Source: Phaseolus vulgaris (Eukaryota > Streptophyta > Magnoliopsida > Fabales > Fabaceae). From it: a stretch of DNA of 64,000 bases. The stretch spans positions 21,782,716 to 21,846,715 of the forward strand of contig NC_023759.2 of NCBI RefSeq assembly GCF_000499845.2. The letters run 5' to 3'. Of the stretch, positions 22,484-33,660 are shown piece by piece. A program made the translations under genes and the position numbers. How positions within the stretch are numbered: the stretch's first letter is position 1; each line of letters starts with the position of its first letter. The notes under the pieces are model-generated. The model was not told the origin of the DNA, did no database searches, and saw only the letters and a program-made list of their open reading frames with translations.

Positions 22484-23612
22484 TGTTCAATCAAGTGTGT
22501 TCAAGCTTTGAAGAATCCAAATCCTTTGAGTTTGATGGAAGGCTTGATGTGCTTGTTGTTGCAGAGGTGTTTTTGAATAGGATCTGGGGTAGATTATCTG
22601 TGTAAATCTACTCTTGATTGAATCCAAAGCTTAAGTATCCTCAAACCTTTTGAATTGAAAGTGTTTTTCAAACTAAGTGAAAAACAACCTGTTGTTTTGT
22701 CGAAACAACAGATTGTTTTATACTTAGGTGTTTTAAGAAAGGTTGAAAACTATTTTTGGTGGTTGAGTTGTTGTCAAACCAAAACAACCGATTGATTCGA
22801 GCATTCAATCGATTGTTTGTTTTCAAACCATAACAGAAATATGTTTTGTGCTTTGACTGAGCTTTAAATGATTTTATAACTGAATGTGCTCCTGTTTTAA
22901 ATGCTTTGACCAATCTTTTTAAGCTATAAAAGAGTTTGTTCAGCTTTTGTAAAAAACAAGAACTGAGATTTAATCATAGAAAAATAGATTTGAGGTTTTC
23001 ACTGATTTTGCTTTTCAAGAGTTAAAGATAGCTTTGAGATTGCTTTGATCAAGAGAGAGTGGAATAGGATTTTCATCTTGTATTGATTTCAGATCATTCT
23101 GTAACAAGTGTAATCCTTCTATACTTTGTGTAAACTCTGGTGTGATAAGCCAAGAAGTGTTGTGTGGTCTTGAGGTTATAAAGATCAGCATTCTTGGTGG
23201 TGTATGTGCTGAGCCAAAGAAAGTGTGTGTCTTGAGGGGATCAATGTCACTTCTTTGGTGGTGTGTGTAAGTAATCTAGGTTTGATAGCTTAGTGGATTC
23301 CCCTAGTGGTTTATGGGAAGACTGGATGTAGCTCTTGGTTTAAGAGTGAACCAGTATAAACTGTGTGTGCAATCTCTCTATCCCTTAAACTCTTTAATTT
23401 CAGTTTGTATATTTTAACTGGTATAAACAACCAATTGTTTATGCGAAACAACCGATTGTTTTTCTGGTGCTGTGCTAAATTGGTTTGTGTTTTTGGCAAA
23501 CTGAGTTCTTAATCAAGTTTTCTCAAAGGAATTTCATTCTAGACTAAAAAGTTTGCGAAAACCCTCTTTAAACCATTCACCCCTCTCTAGTTTAAAGCCA
23601 TACTTTCTAACA
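22484..23612 (+). mobile_element. Solo LTR (1,129 bp), copia-like, with AACAACCGATTGTT pairs
   Basis: It starts TGTTCAATC, ends TTTCTAACA, and has perfect AATCT duplications at 22479-22483 and 23613-23617. CTATAAAAG near 22925 gives the plus orientation. It belongs to the same family as 27528-28665, in the opposite direction. Three pairs of an imperfectly palindromic 14-mer lie near 22690, 22785 and 23425. The end motif TTCACCCCTCTC with AAAGCCATACTTTCTAACA is reminiscent of plant Ty1/copia LTR ends. No internal coding region is present, so the superfamily is tentative. Confidence 0.85.
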
Positions 23613-23617
23613 AATCT

Positions 23618-23860
23618 GAACGGTCTATCTATGCAACTTCACTTACCCACAGAGCGGCTAGACTCGGATGATTACTTTCACACCGGTCTAACCTGACTTA
23701 CCTTGTACTGGGTCAGATGATCTATTAGTGCAACTTTACTCATCCCACAGAGCGCCTAGACTTGAGTGATTACTTTCACACCGAGTTAGCCTGACTTATT
23801 TTATGCTGGTTTGGATGAGGCATCTATGCAACTTTACCCACAGTGCGACTTCGCGAGGAA
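23618..23860 (-). repeat. E0 post-pol tandem repeat, units of about 105 bp
   Basis: Two full units and part of a third share the cores GCAACTT, CCCACAGAGCG, TAGACT, GATTACTTTCACACCG and CTGACTTA. They lie just downstream of pol in E0 orientation, the same place where E1-E4 carry hairpin arrays, although the sequence is unrelated by eye. Confidence 0.65.
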
Positions 23861-24089
23861 GGTCAATTTATCTACCTATGGTAATCGATTGCTCACACGA
23901 CCCTTTCTCAAAAAACCTCTTCGAGGAAAAGGTTGTTGCATCACGCATCACAATCGAACAAGAAAGACAAAAGAAAGCAACAATATCTCGTAAACAACCA
24001 TTTATTAGGTGACCTCTTTAAAATCCCTCAAGGGAAAAACAACATCACCATTTCAGCACCATATTGTTCAACAACAAATATCAATTTAA

Positions 24090-27000
24090 CTAAAATAAAC
24101 TTGAGGTTAACAACGTTCCATGTCCGAGGGATAGGTCCTCCCTCTAAGGTTTCTAACTTGTATGCACCATTCCTAAGCACTTCAACTACACGAAACGGTC
24201 ATGTCCACTTTGGAGACAACTTATTTTCCAACTGGTAAGGATGAGCTTTCCGCATCACCAAGTCAACAACTTGGAACTGTCGAGGTCTGACCTTGGTTGT
24301 TTGTCTCAACTCGACTCTTCTTTTCGACGCTTCTGACTTAATATGTGCTTGCTCACGGACTTCATCTAGTAAGTCCAGGTTCACTTTCCTCCCCTCATTG
24401 GATTTTTCTACAACAAAATTCTAAAATCGGGAAGATCTCTCATGAATCTCTACGGGCATCATAGCGTCTGTTCCATACACCAAACTAAACGGTATTTCCT
24501 TGGTGGTGGACTGAGGCATGGTGTGATAAGCTCATAGAATACGGGGAACCTCCTCTGCCTAGGTTCCCTTTTCTCTAACCTTCTCTTCAAGCCTCTGAGC
24601 AAGACCCTATTGGCTGATTCCACTTAGCCATTCGTCTGGGGGTGCTCCACTGTGGTGAATATTTGTTTTATTTCGAGCCCCAAGCATAGTTTACCTAATT
24701 GCAAATTGGCGAATTGTGTTCCATTTTCTAACACCAGATGTGTGGGAACCCCAAAGCGGCATACTATGTACTTCCATATGAAATGCTGCACCTTGTGGGC
24801 AGTGATTTGGGCAACGGGCTCGACTTCAATCAATTTGGTGAAGTACTCGATAGCTACCACAAGGTACTTCATTTGACGTATGGCCAAAGGGAAAGGACCT
24901 AGAATGTCTTTTCCCCAGGTATGCAATGCCCATGGACTGTAAATTGATCGCATATCCTCTGCCAGTGTGTGATGCCAATCAGCGTGTTTCTGGCACTACT
25001 CACATCGTTGAGCGTACCTTCTGCAGTCTTTTTTCTTCATCGGCCAAATTATCCAGCTTGGACGACCTTCAACGGTAGTGCTCGACCTCCAATATGACTC
25101 CCACAAATGCCTTCATGCAACTTGGTCATCACATGGGTGCACTGGTGCCCACTAATGCAAATAAGAGCAGGGTGAGCATACCCATGACGAAACAACTTGC
25201 CATCAATCAACGTGTACTTCCCCAAATTTGTTTTTATCGCTTTTGCTTCTGCGGGCTCACTAGAAAGTAATCTGTCAGCTAGATAACGCTGGTAAGGAGT
25301 AATCCAGGTATCGACCATGCTGCCTTGGGAGATAGTCATTACCTCCTCCTCTAGCGCCTTGCATGCTCCTACCCGGGGAACTTTCAATGTTTCCTGGGTC
25401 AACGATTGGTGACTCCTTCCTCCCTGGGAACCTATCAGCAAGACCTCCCTAGGTGGGTTCTCTTCCACTGTTCTAGAGGCCTTCAAGGTTTGGCTAAGAG
25501 GTCAGCTTGGGAATTTTGCTCGCTCGGCACGTGCACAAGCTCAAACTCAATGAAGGCTTCTTTCAAAAACAAGACGTACTTGAGGTATGCAGCCAATTAC
25601 GGGTCATTGGCTTGATATATGCTTGTTACCTGCTCAGTATCAAGTAACGAGTCGCTCTTCACCAGTAGGTTCTGAGCTCCCAACTCCTAGGATAACAGCA
25701 TCCCAACTATCAATACCTCATACTCGGCCTGATTGTTGCTAGCTTTAAATGAGAATTTCAAAGACTGTTTGATCAACAGGCCACTGGGCCCTTCTAGGAT
25801 AACCCTAGCTCCATTGCCTTACTGATTGGAAGAACCATCTACTGACAATATCCACCAAAAACCCTTGAGATCTAGGTCAGAATCCTCAGACATAAACTCA
25901 ACCACAAAATCAACATATACCTGCCCTTTAATTTCCCCTCTTGGCTCATAATGGATGTCAAACTCGGACAACTCGACCGACCACCGCACCATATGCTCTG
26001 CTATGTCAGGTTTCTGTAAAACCTTGCGGATAGGTAGATCAGTCATCACTATAACGGTGAAGTTTTGAAAATAGTGTCGTAGCCGCCTAGCTGTGAGCAC
26101 TACTGCTACTGCAGCTTTCTTGATCGCCTGGTAATGCTCCTCAGGCCCCTATAGCACCTTGCTGACGAAGTAAATTGGCTTTTGAACCTGGTCCTAGTCT
26201 TGCACTATCACTGAGCTAATTGCCTGGTCTGTGATGGAAAAGTACAGGCGAAGAGGGACGCCCGCCACTGGTTTACCGAGCACAGAAGGACTGGCCAAGT
26301 ACTCCTTCAACTTGACGAAAGGTCCTCACACTTGGAGGTCCACACAAAGCAATTATTCTTCTTTAAGCACTGGAAGTATAGGTAACCCTTGTCTCCACTG
26401 GCTGATAGGAAACGGGACAGAGCTGCCATCCGTCCAGTTAGCTGTTGGACTTCCTTGACAGTGGCAAGGCTCATCATTTCGATGAGGGTGACACACTTAC
26501 CAGGGTTGGCTTCTATGCCCCTCTCGGTTAGCATGAACCCAAGGAACTTACCTGCCTCTACCCCGAAACCACATTTTTCGGGGTTTAACATCAGGTTATA
26601 CTTGCCTATGGTAGCAAACAGTTCCTCAAGGTCTGTCACATGCTTCTTTTTCTCCTTGGAGGTAACGACCATGTCGTCTATGTACGCCTGCACATTTCGC
26701 CCGAGCATGGGGGCGAGAATCCTATCCATCAGACATTGGTAAGTGGCGCAAACGTTTTTTAGGCCAAAGGGCATGACCATGTACAAATAGCTGGCGAGCT
26801 CCGTCATGAAAGCTGTCTTATCTCATCATTGGGGTGCATCCGAATCTGGTTGTACCCCGAGAATGCATCAAGGAAACTCAGTAGTCGGCACCCTAAGGCG
26901 CTGTCAACCAAGGAGTCAATGCTCGGCAGCGGGTATGAATGTTTTGGACATGCTTTGTTCAGGTCTGTGAAGTCGACGAACATCATCCACTTACCATTGG

Positions 27001-28930
27001 CCTTCCGAACCAATACCACGTTCGCCAACCATTAAGGGTACTGGATCTCCCTGATATGGTCGGCGTTCAGCAGCTTTTGAGTCTCCGTTTTAATGATTAG
27101 GCGCCTTTCTTCATTAAATTTCCTCTTCCTCTGAACTACTGGTCGAACCCTGTTATCTACAATGAGCTTGTGGCATAGGAAATCAGGATCTATCCCAGGC
27201 ATGTCAGCAGAGGACCATGCGAACGCGTCCAGGTGTCTGGCTATCACACCAGCTATCTGGTCTTGCAACTCTTGACGTAGCGAGACACTGAGCTTGAACA
27301 ACTTTCCTTCGATTTTCTGTTCTCGGATGTCACCAGCTGGTCCCGACCGCTGTCTATGGCCTAAATCGGCTTCCAAGACTTCAGCCACTTTTCCCTCATG
27401 ATAAATAGTGGCGGAGTTATAACTCCTTCTGTTCTTTAAGTTACTCTCGTAACACTTCCGAGCATCTTTCTGGTTGGACCTTATTGTGATTACCTTTCCC
27501 TCAAGGGATGGTAGCTTCATTTTCATGTGTTAGAATGTATGGCCTTAAACGAGAGGGGGGGTGAATTGTTTAAGAAAGATTTTAGTAAACTTTTCATCTT
27601 AGAATGAAAATTCTTCAAAAGAACCTTTATTAAGGATTCAGTTTTTCAAAACAAACAGCAAAAGCACAAAGCTGGAAAAACAATCGGTTGTTTTAGCGAA
27701 ACAATCGGTTGTTTATACCAGTTTCAAAATGACAAAACTGAATTTAAAAAGATAGGGATAGAGAAATTTTACACAGTTGTTTATACTGGTTCACTCCAAA
27801 TCCAGAGCTACATCCAGTCTTCTCAGAACCCTGAGGATATCCACTAAGTAATCACCACTTGATCACTTACACAACAACCAAGAGAATGACCTTGAACACC
27901 TCAAGAAACAAACTCTCCTTGGCCAACACTAAGATTGCTGATCTTGAACACCTCAAGAACACACAACCAATCTCAGCAAACACAAAAACGAATTGTTCAA
28001 TAGATTACAAAGATTACACTTGTTACAGATGAATATCTGAAATCAATACAAGTAGAATCCTATTCCAGCACCTTGATCAATCACAAACTCTTTAAGCAAT
28101 CTCAGCACTTTGAAAAACTCTTTAGAAAAACTTTGTCAAAAAAAATTCTTAATTCTCAAATCTGTTTTTCTTAATATATTCAAAGATGTAGTTTGTTATC
28201 AAATCTTAACAAATTCTTAAATTGCATTAAAAGATTGGTCAAAGCCTTTAACGACTGGAGCGTATTCAGTTAAAGCATTTAAAGCTCAGTCAAACACAAA
28301 ATAGTTTTTTTGTTATGGTTCCAAAACAAACAATCGGTTGTTTCCTCGAATCAATCGGTTGTTTTGGTACTTAACAGTTTCAACCATTCAAAAACAGTTT
28401 TCAATCTTTCTCAAAACACCTAAGTATAAAAAATCGGTTGTTTCGACAAAACAATCAGTTGTTTCAACTTAGTTTGAAAAACATTTTACTTTCATAAAGA
28501 TTGAGATGCTAATTGCTTGAGATTTAATACAAGGGTGGATTACAATATATAAACTACCCCAGAACAAAGCTTAAACCAGCACAGCAACAACAAGCAAAGT
28601 AGAGGCTTCAACATCCTTCAAAGGATTTGGATTCTTCAAAACATTGAACATCACAAGGTTCAACATCATGTGCTTCGTAGAGGCTACCTCTCCCAACCTG
28701 TTCAACGAAGGCCTTCCTAGCAGCAAGTTATAAGTAGAGGGAGTATTAACCACAACATACCTAATAACGATAGTTCTGGCCGCTTCCTCATCTGCAAAAG
28801 TCGTGATGTAGCCTCAAACCTCCACTTGGTCCCCTGCGAAATAAAATAAGCACCCATCATACGGCCTCATCTGATCGGGGGATAGCCGCAAGTATACGAA
28901 TGTGGACCAAAACAGTACATCAACTGAGCT
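24090..28930 (-). pseudogene. E0 pol relic (protease, RT, RNase H, integrase)
   Basis: Minus-strand pieces in order: protease-end VNTPSTYNLLLGRPSLNRL (28750-28672), split by the solo LTR at 27528-28665, continuing KLPSLEGKVITIRS (27520); RT MFVDFTDLNKACPKHSYPLP (26990-26930), MPFGLKN and AYIDDMVV (about 26690); RNase H QKPDIAEHMVRWSVELSEFD and VDGSSNQ (about 25830); integrase HEGICGSHIGGRA (about 25100), ILGPFPLAIRQMKYLVVAIEY (about 24880), ENGTQF, EHPQTNG; and a C-terminus near 24090. The second integrase Asp of SDNGTQ is replaced (LENGTQ). Stops and frameshifts are numerous. It is clearly homologous to E1-E4 but more diverged. Confidence 0.9.
27528..28665 (-). mobile_element. Solo LTR (1,138 bp), copia-like, minus orientation
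   Basis: The plus strand starts TGTTAGAATG and ends GTTCAACA. TCATG duplications lie at 27523-27527 and 28666-28670. It splits the E0 protease/RT reading frame between TKHM and KLPSLEGK. It is an inverted relative of 22484-23612. Its three pairs of AACAATCGGTTGTT motifs (near 27681, 28329 and 28433) sit at matching distances from the ends. Confidence 0.92.
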
Positions 28931-29083
28931 CCCTTGGTAAATGAGAGCTCAGTACACCTTTCTCCCTACCATAACAACGAATATCACTACTGGGTCATTG
29001 TCATGGGGGACCACACCTACCAAGTCTGCCTTCTTGAAATAAAGATCTGGGTCTGGTGTGTCATCATGACATTTTGCCTCCAG

Positions 29084-31342
29084 TTACATCACTGCCCTTG
29101 CGTATCTTTTGCGTTTGGTAGCCGTGCTGCCTCCTCCAGAAAACCCACCCAAGATCTTATTTAACTCAACATGCACGGGGAGCTCGTGTCCCTGGTCCCT
29201 TAGAATAACTTCCTCATGTGGTTCTCCTTGGTCGGTTTCGAGATACTCTTTCAAGAAACCGCCCTTCAAAAGCTGGGCCAACTGGTATCTTAAAGCCATA
29301 CATCTCTCAATACTATGACCGAATCCCTTATGGAATTCACACCAAATATCTTTTCTTCCTTCTAAATTTTTGTCAGCCTTTTGAGGGAATCTCAACTTTT
29401 CCGCCACTGCAGGTATATCTATCAGTTCTTTGTATGATATGCGGAACTTGGGACATACTTCCTTCTCTTTGCCTCTTTCCTTGAATTCCCCTTTCCTGTA
29501 AGGGTGATGTCTGGCTTCTACCTTCTTCCTCGCTGAGGTCTCATTAACCCTCATAGGCCGAGAAGCCTTGCTGACTTCCTTCGGTTTAGGCAGTCGAAAA
29601 TTTGAACCATTGTTCCTAGCTACTACTTCTTCTTTAACATTAATGTGGGCGACCGCTCTTTGTCTGATTTCAGAGAAAGATTCTGCAGGGCTTCTAATTA
29701 GGGAATCATAGAACAGTCCTGGAATGAACCCTTGCTCAAAGGCGGACACCATGACATTCTCATCATGAGTTTAGATAATCCTTCAATGTCTCCCCTTCCC
29801 TCTAGCACACATTGAAGAGATCATATAAGACTGGGGGCTTGACATGGTCGGCATAGAACCAATCTCAGAACAATTTGGCGAACTGTGAAAAAGAGGTAAT
29901 ATGGCCATCCGGGAGTCCACTGAACCACTGTATTGCCGTGCCCGTGAAGGTGCCCATGAACATCTTGCACCACACTGCATCTGACTCACCCAAGATAATC
30001 ATCTGGGCATTGAACGCAATTAGGTGACTTTCTGATGTGAGTTGATTTTAGGATTGTTCATTTTATGGTGTGACACTTTACTTAGATTGGGATTTTAAGC
30101 AAGAATATGGTGAGATCTCTATGAAGATCCCCATTGGACACGAACTTAACCAAGTGGTTAAGTAAGTGTGAAAGTTTACTTCACAAGAGTAAAAGGAAAA
30201 GACAATTATAAGGTGAAAATGATGCTAAAATGTGCAAAATTAAAGAACATGGAAAGGAAAACCAAATAGAATTGTCGAATGGAAACAAGGAAAACCAAAC
30301 AAGAACATGATACAAAGAATAAAAATGGAATGACAATGGAAGAAGAGATGAAGGAAGGAGAAAGCTTATGTGATGGATTTGAGAAATGGAACACGCCACT
30401 TGGAGTGTGATTGGCCTCTAAGATAAGTGATGATAGCCGCCACTTGAGAGCTCTCAATACTCACAAGATAAGACCTAACTGTTAAGAGGAATTCAAACCT
30501 CACTAACACCTCACACAATTTGTGCAGAGTAACTCTTCTTCTATTAATTTCAACTTGTAAAATACACTAGGTATGCCTCCTATTTATAGATGAAGGAGCC
30601 TTGGAGAACAAGGACAAGGGGTAGATGGGAAAAGGGAAAAAATGGGCAGCCTTAGGGTTTGACTAAGGCTTTTCCTAGGCTTGTCAAACCCGCATCCTAG
30701 GCTTGTCCTTCTAGAAACTAGGTCAAAATGCCTTGCAAAAGGGTTAGGAACAAGCTAAAATGCTACCTACACTCGCTATTATACTAAAGGCACCTTATTC
30801 TAGCCTATCTTTGCTATTTGGACCGCTAAAGTGAGCCTAAATTATTTACAAACATATTCTATTTTTTAAGAAGACCAAAAGGAAGAACTTCTGCTATTTG
30901 GGTTTGTAACTTCTTCTTCTTTTGCTGATTCTTTCTCGAGGCTTAATGGGGCTTCGCCTTGTATCTTGATATGATTGACCCTTTTGGGAAGTGCTTGTTG
31001 TGTCCTTAGTTATCTGCCGGTTTGTATCACTTTCAGAGTCTTCTACCCCGTGAAAGTAATCTTGGGTGCCACATAGTGCGCGTGCACTAGTTCATCCACT
31101 ATAGCCCGCGCGAAAGTCTCGGGGCAGTCTCTCTCTGAAGGATTTCACTCTCATTCTCTCGGGATACGTCGGTCTCTATGCAAATCCTCATTGGTTTTGC
31201 ATAACTCCTCTCGTAATCTCTCCTGCTCCTGTCTGGACTGCTCGTTGGCTTCTTGGAGATTCTTGATGGTCTCCATAAGCTGATGCAATGTAAGAGCCTC
31301 ACCTCCTTCTTGTCCCAATGGAACTTGCCTCGTATTCCTCAT
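29084..31342 (-). pseudogene. E0 gag relic, split by a solo LTR
   Basis: The start at 31342 (MRNTRQVPLG) leads into a glutamine/glutamate-rich coiled segment (LHQLMETIKNLQEANEQSRQ), as at the E1-E3 gag N-terminus. The solo LTR at 30033-31029 then interrupts it. Downstream, 30032-29084 carries the gag core remnant (FEQGFIPGLFYDSLIRS), basic stretches, and the zinc knuckle WCEFHKGFGHSIERC with its CX2HX4HX4C spacing (about 29330), ending near GGFSGGGSTATKRKRYARAV. Frame breaks near 29750-29990 make it non-functional. Confidence 0.85.
30033..31029 (-). mobile_element. Solo LTR (997 bp), TGATG...ATCA family
   Basis: The plus strand starts TGATGTGAGTTG and ends GTTTGTATCA, with CTTTC duplications at 30028-30032 and 31030-31034. 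TATAAATAG on the minus strand (30581-30588) gives the orientation. A second, incomplete copy is at 35419-36305. An 18-bp near-perfect palindrome CTTAACCAAGTGGTTAAG is at 30145-30162. No coding region is present; it is likely a solo LTR or a short non-autonomous element. Confidence 0.85.
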
Positions 31343-31390
31343 CTCCGTCTGTAAACTCGAACCAGAATGTGGATGGGATCAAGTTTTAGC

Positions 31391-31412
31391 GGGTCCCACG
31401 GTGGGCGCCAAA
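31391..31412 (-). other. E0 primer binding site
   Basis: The minus strand reads TTTGGCGCCCACCGTGGGAC just downstream of the LTR end (GAACA). It is almost the same site as in E1-E3, tying E0 to the same lineage. Confidence 0.75.
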
Positions 31413-32108
31413 TGTTCTCGCCGGTTGAATGCCCCTTCTGGATCTACCTCTTCGGGAGTCGAGTCCAAGCCTCCCTGTTGCACTAGAATAAGGCTTCGGT
31501 GAGACAGAGGGCGCCCTATTTGTTGATTACACTCCAACGATCAAGTCAGTTAGGGTTAGCAAAAGTAACCAGTTAAGAAAGTGTATAAAAAACAGCGTAC
31601 CTTTACCTAGAGACTTAGTCTCCTTTTATTGCCGCACATGCAACATGCAACCATTCTCCCTGAAGATAAGCAAATCTTAACTGAAAATATACTAAACACA
31701 TTAATCTTTTACTTGTAACAGAAAAACCACCTGTCATGGGCACCAATGATCTTCAGGTGCTATCCGCAGGCCCACTTTCTGTTACCAATGCATCTCCCTA
31801 TCTTTTTAGGGTTAATAACAACTAACCACGTGTAACAGATATGCAACAAAAAAAATATTACCACATACTAACAACAGATATGCACAATAACAACAATATT
31901 ATTGTTCACCGCCCCCAAACACATCTATAAGAGAATTTATATATAAAATTACTTTGCGTAACCAACCCTACCACACATTTTGGGCCTAACTTGGAAAAAG
32001 GTCATCCGCACAAATCTCACCCAGACCCAAAGACCGAGCTGACTCCCAATTCCACAAAATAATCAAGCATACGAAAATACTACCGAGAACCAAACACTAG
32101 TCAGTACA
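31413..32108 (-). repeat. E0 5' LTR (696 bp)
   Basis: In minus orientation it starts TGTACTGACTAG (32108) and ends CCGGCGAGAACA (31413), immediately followed by the PBS. Its end resembles those of the solo LTRs 18911-19615 and 33661-34833 (ACCGGC.GGAACA), suggesting related families. The TSD cannot be tested because the other end of E0 is lost. Confidence 0.75.
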
Positions 32109-32956
32109 AAAAACAAAGTTATTTTTTTAAAATTATATTTTATATATTTGCACTATTAGAAATTTTTTAAATATAAACTAATTTTAGAAAAAAAAATATT
32201 GATTAAATTAGATATTATTTTAAAGATTAAAAAGATTATTGATATCTTAATTAATTTTTATTATTCATAAATAACTTTTAAATTGATATTTAATTGATTA
32301 TCATTATTATTTATTATAAATAATTGTATATATAATTTATTATTAATTAGATATTAATTTAAAATTAATTTTATTATAATAAAAATACTTTAATACTAAT
32401 AATTTTATTAGTTTCTGAATTATATATGACAATTAATTATTTTTTATCTTTAAAATTAATTTTTATTTAATAATTTTTTTATTATTTATTATAGATAATT
32501 TTGTATCTGAAAAATTTATAATTGATTATTTTTCATTACGATTTAATGTAATTTCTAAGTTCATACTTAATATATTTACTATAACTTTACTAGCATGACA
32601 AACACATAGTCTGAAAGATAAAAAGAGAACAAATGTCTATGATTACTACTAATTAATCTTATTCGTAGACATGAAGATCACTCTAAATGTCTTTGCAAAA
32701 TTCTTAAATAAGATTGCTCGTTTGACCAACTAAACTAATAAAATAATAATAATATTTAATAATATTATTAATAATAAATTTTAATAAATAATAATAAATA
32801 TATAATTATTTATAATAAATATTTAAATTTATATAATAATAATAATAATGATAATAATAATAACATAGATTATAAAAAGATAATATAGTAATTTTATTTT
32901 ATAAATATATTTTGTATATTAAAATAATTTTAAAATAGTAACTTATTTATAATAAT
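32109..32956. other. AT-rich non-coding sequence
   Basis: It is extremely AT-rich with short TAATAAT runs (about 32740-32850). I see nothing coding. Confidence 0.6.
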
Positions 32957-33470
32957 TGTATTGGTTGGACGTGTTCGGGATTCTGACTCGAGCACTTAAG
33001 TATGTTAACTTGGCTGGTCAGGTCAATTTCGGAAGGTACCTAATTCGGTCGAAGATAAATGGTAAGCCTAATGATGCGTTAGGAGTTCGGTCCAGACTGT
33101 TGGAAGCTCATATTTAGAAGATAATTAAAGTAAAAATAATAGAAAGAATAACTGAATTGGTTAAGCACAAATATTATCGTAAATCTCAATGAAAATAAAT
33201 AGTTAGAGATAATGTTGTCTGTGCCCATAGAATAAATGGATATATTAATAGAATATCTTTATGTTTGTTAAACTCTTGAAAGGAGGTCTATGAATACTAT
33301 AAAAGGGGCTTGAGACCTTGAGCAAAGGTAAGTTCAATCTCGCGATACTACACTCATACAAATACTTTATATTCAGATACTGATAGTTATATGCTCTCAC
33401 TAACTTGATCATCAGAGTTTAATCAATAGGTGGAACTCCCCTCATTGTGAATTATTAGCATCCTAAAGCA
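32957..33470 (+). repeat. Probable LTR remnant
   Basis: GC content rises. The sequence opens TGTATTGGTTGGACG, has a TATA-like CTATAAAAGGGGC near 33298 and ends with GATCATCAGAGTTTAATC and GTGGAACTCCCC, words common in plant LTR U5 regions. The 21-bp word CATTGTGAATTATTAGCATCC occurs here (about 33442, written in part) and again near 33512. Boundaries and family are unknown. Confidence 0.4.
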
Positions 33471-33660
33471 AAAACCACAAAAAAGAAAAGACAAGCCTAA
33501 GAGAGATATTACCATTGTGAATTATTAGCATCCCGCTAACTACCAGTGGCATAAATGATCATTACCATTTAAATCTGTTGTGATGTTTTAAATTTGTTAT
33601 CAAATTATTATGAAAATCACAAATGTATTTAAATATGCCATCATATTATTCAAAATATAA

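Larger units (their letters stand above)
20054..32108 (-). mobile_element. E0: old minus-strand Tat-like gypsy element, 3'-truncated and invaded
   Basis: In minus orientation it has a 5' LTR (32108-31413), PBS (31412-31391), gag relic, pol relic, a post-pol repeat zone and an antisense-gene relic (plus strand). The 3' LTR is not found; the left end stops in AT-rich repeat. Four solo LTRs with intact TSDs interrupt it (21107-21995, 22484-23612, 27528-28665, 30033-31029). After removing the two insertions, the distance between pol end and antisense-gene end is about 1.0 kb, close to the 1.25 kb of E1. This supports one original element. Confidence 0.8.
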
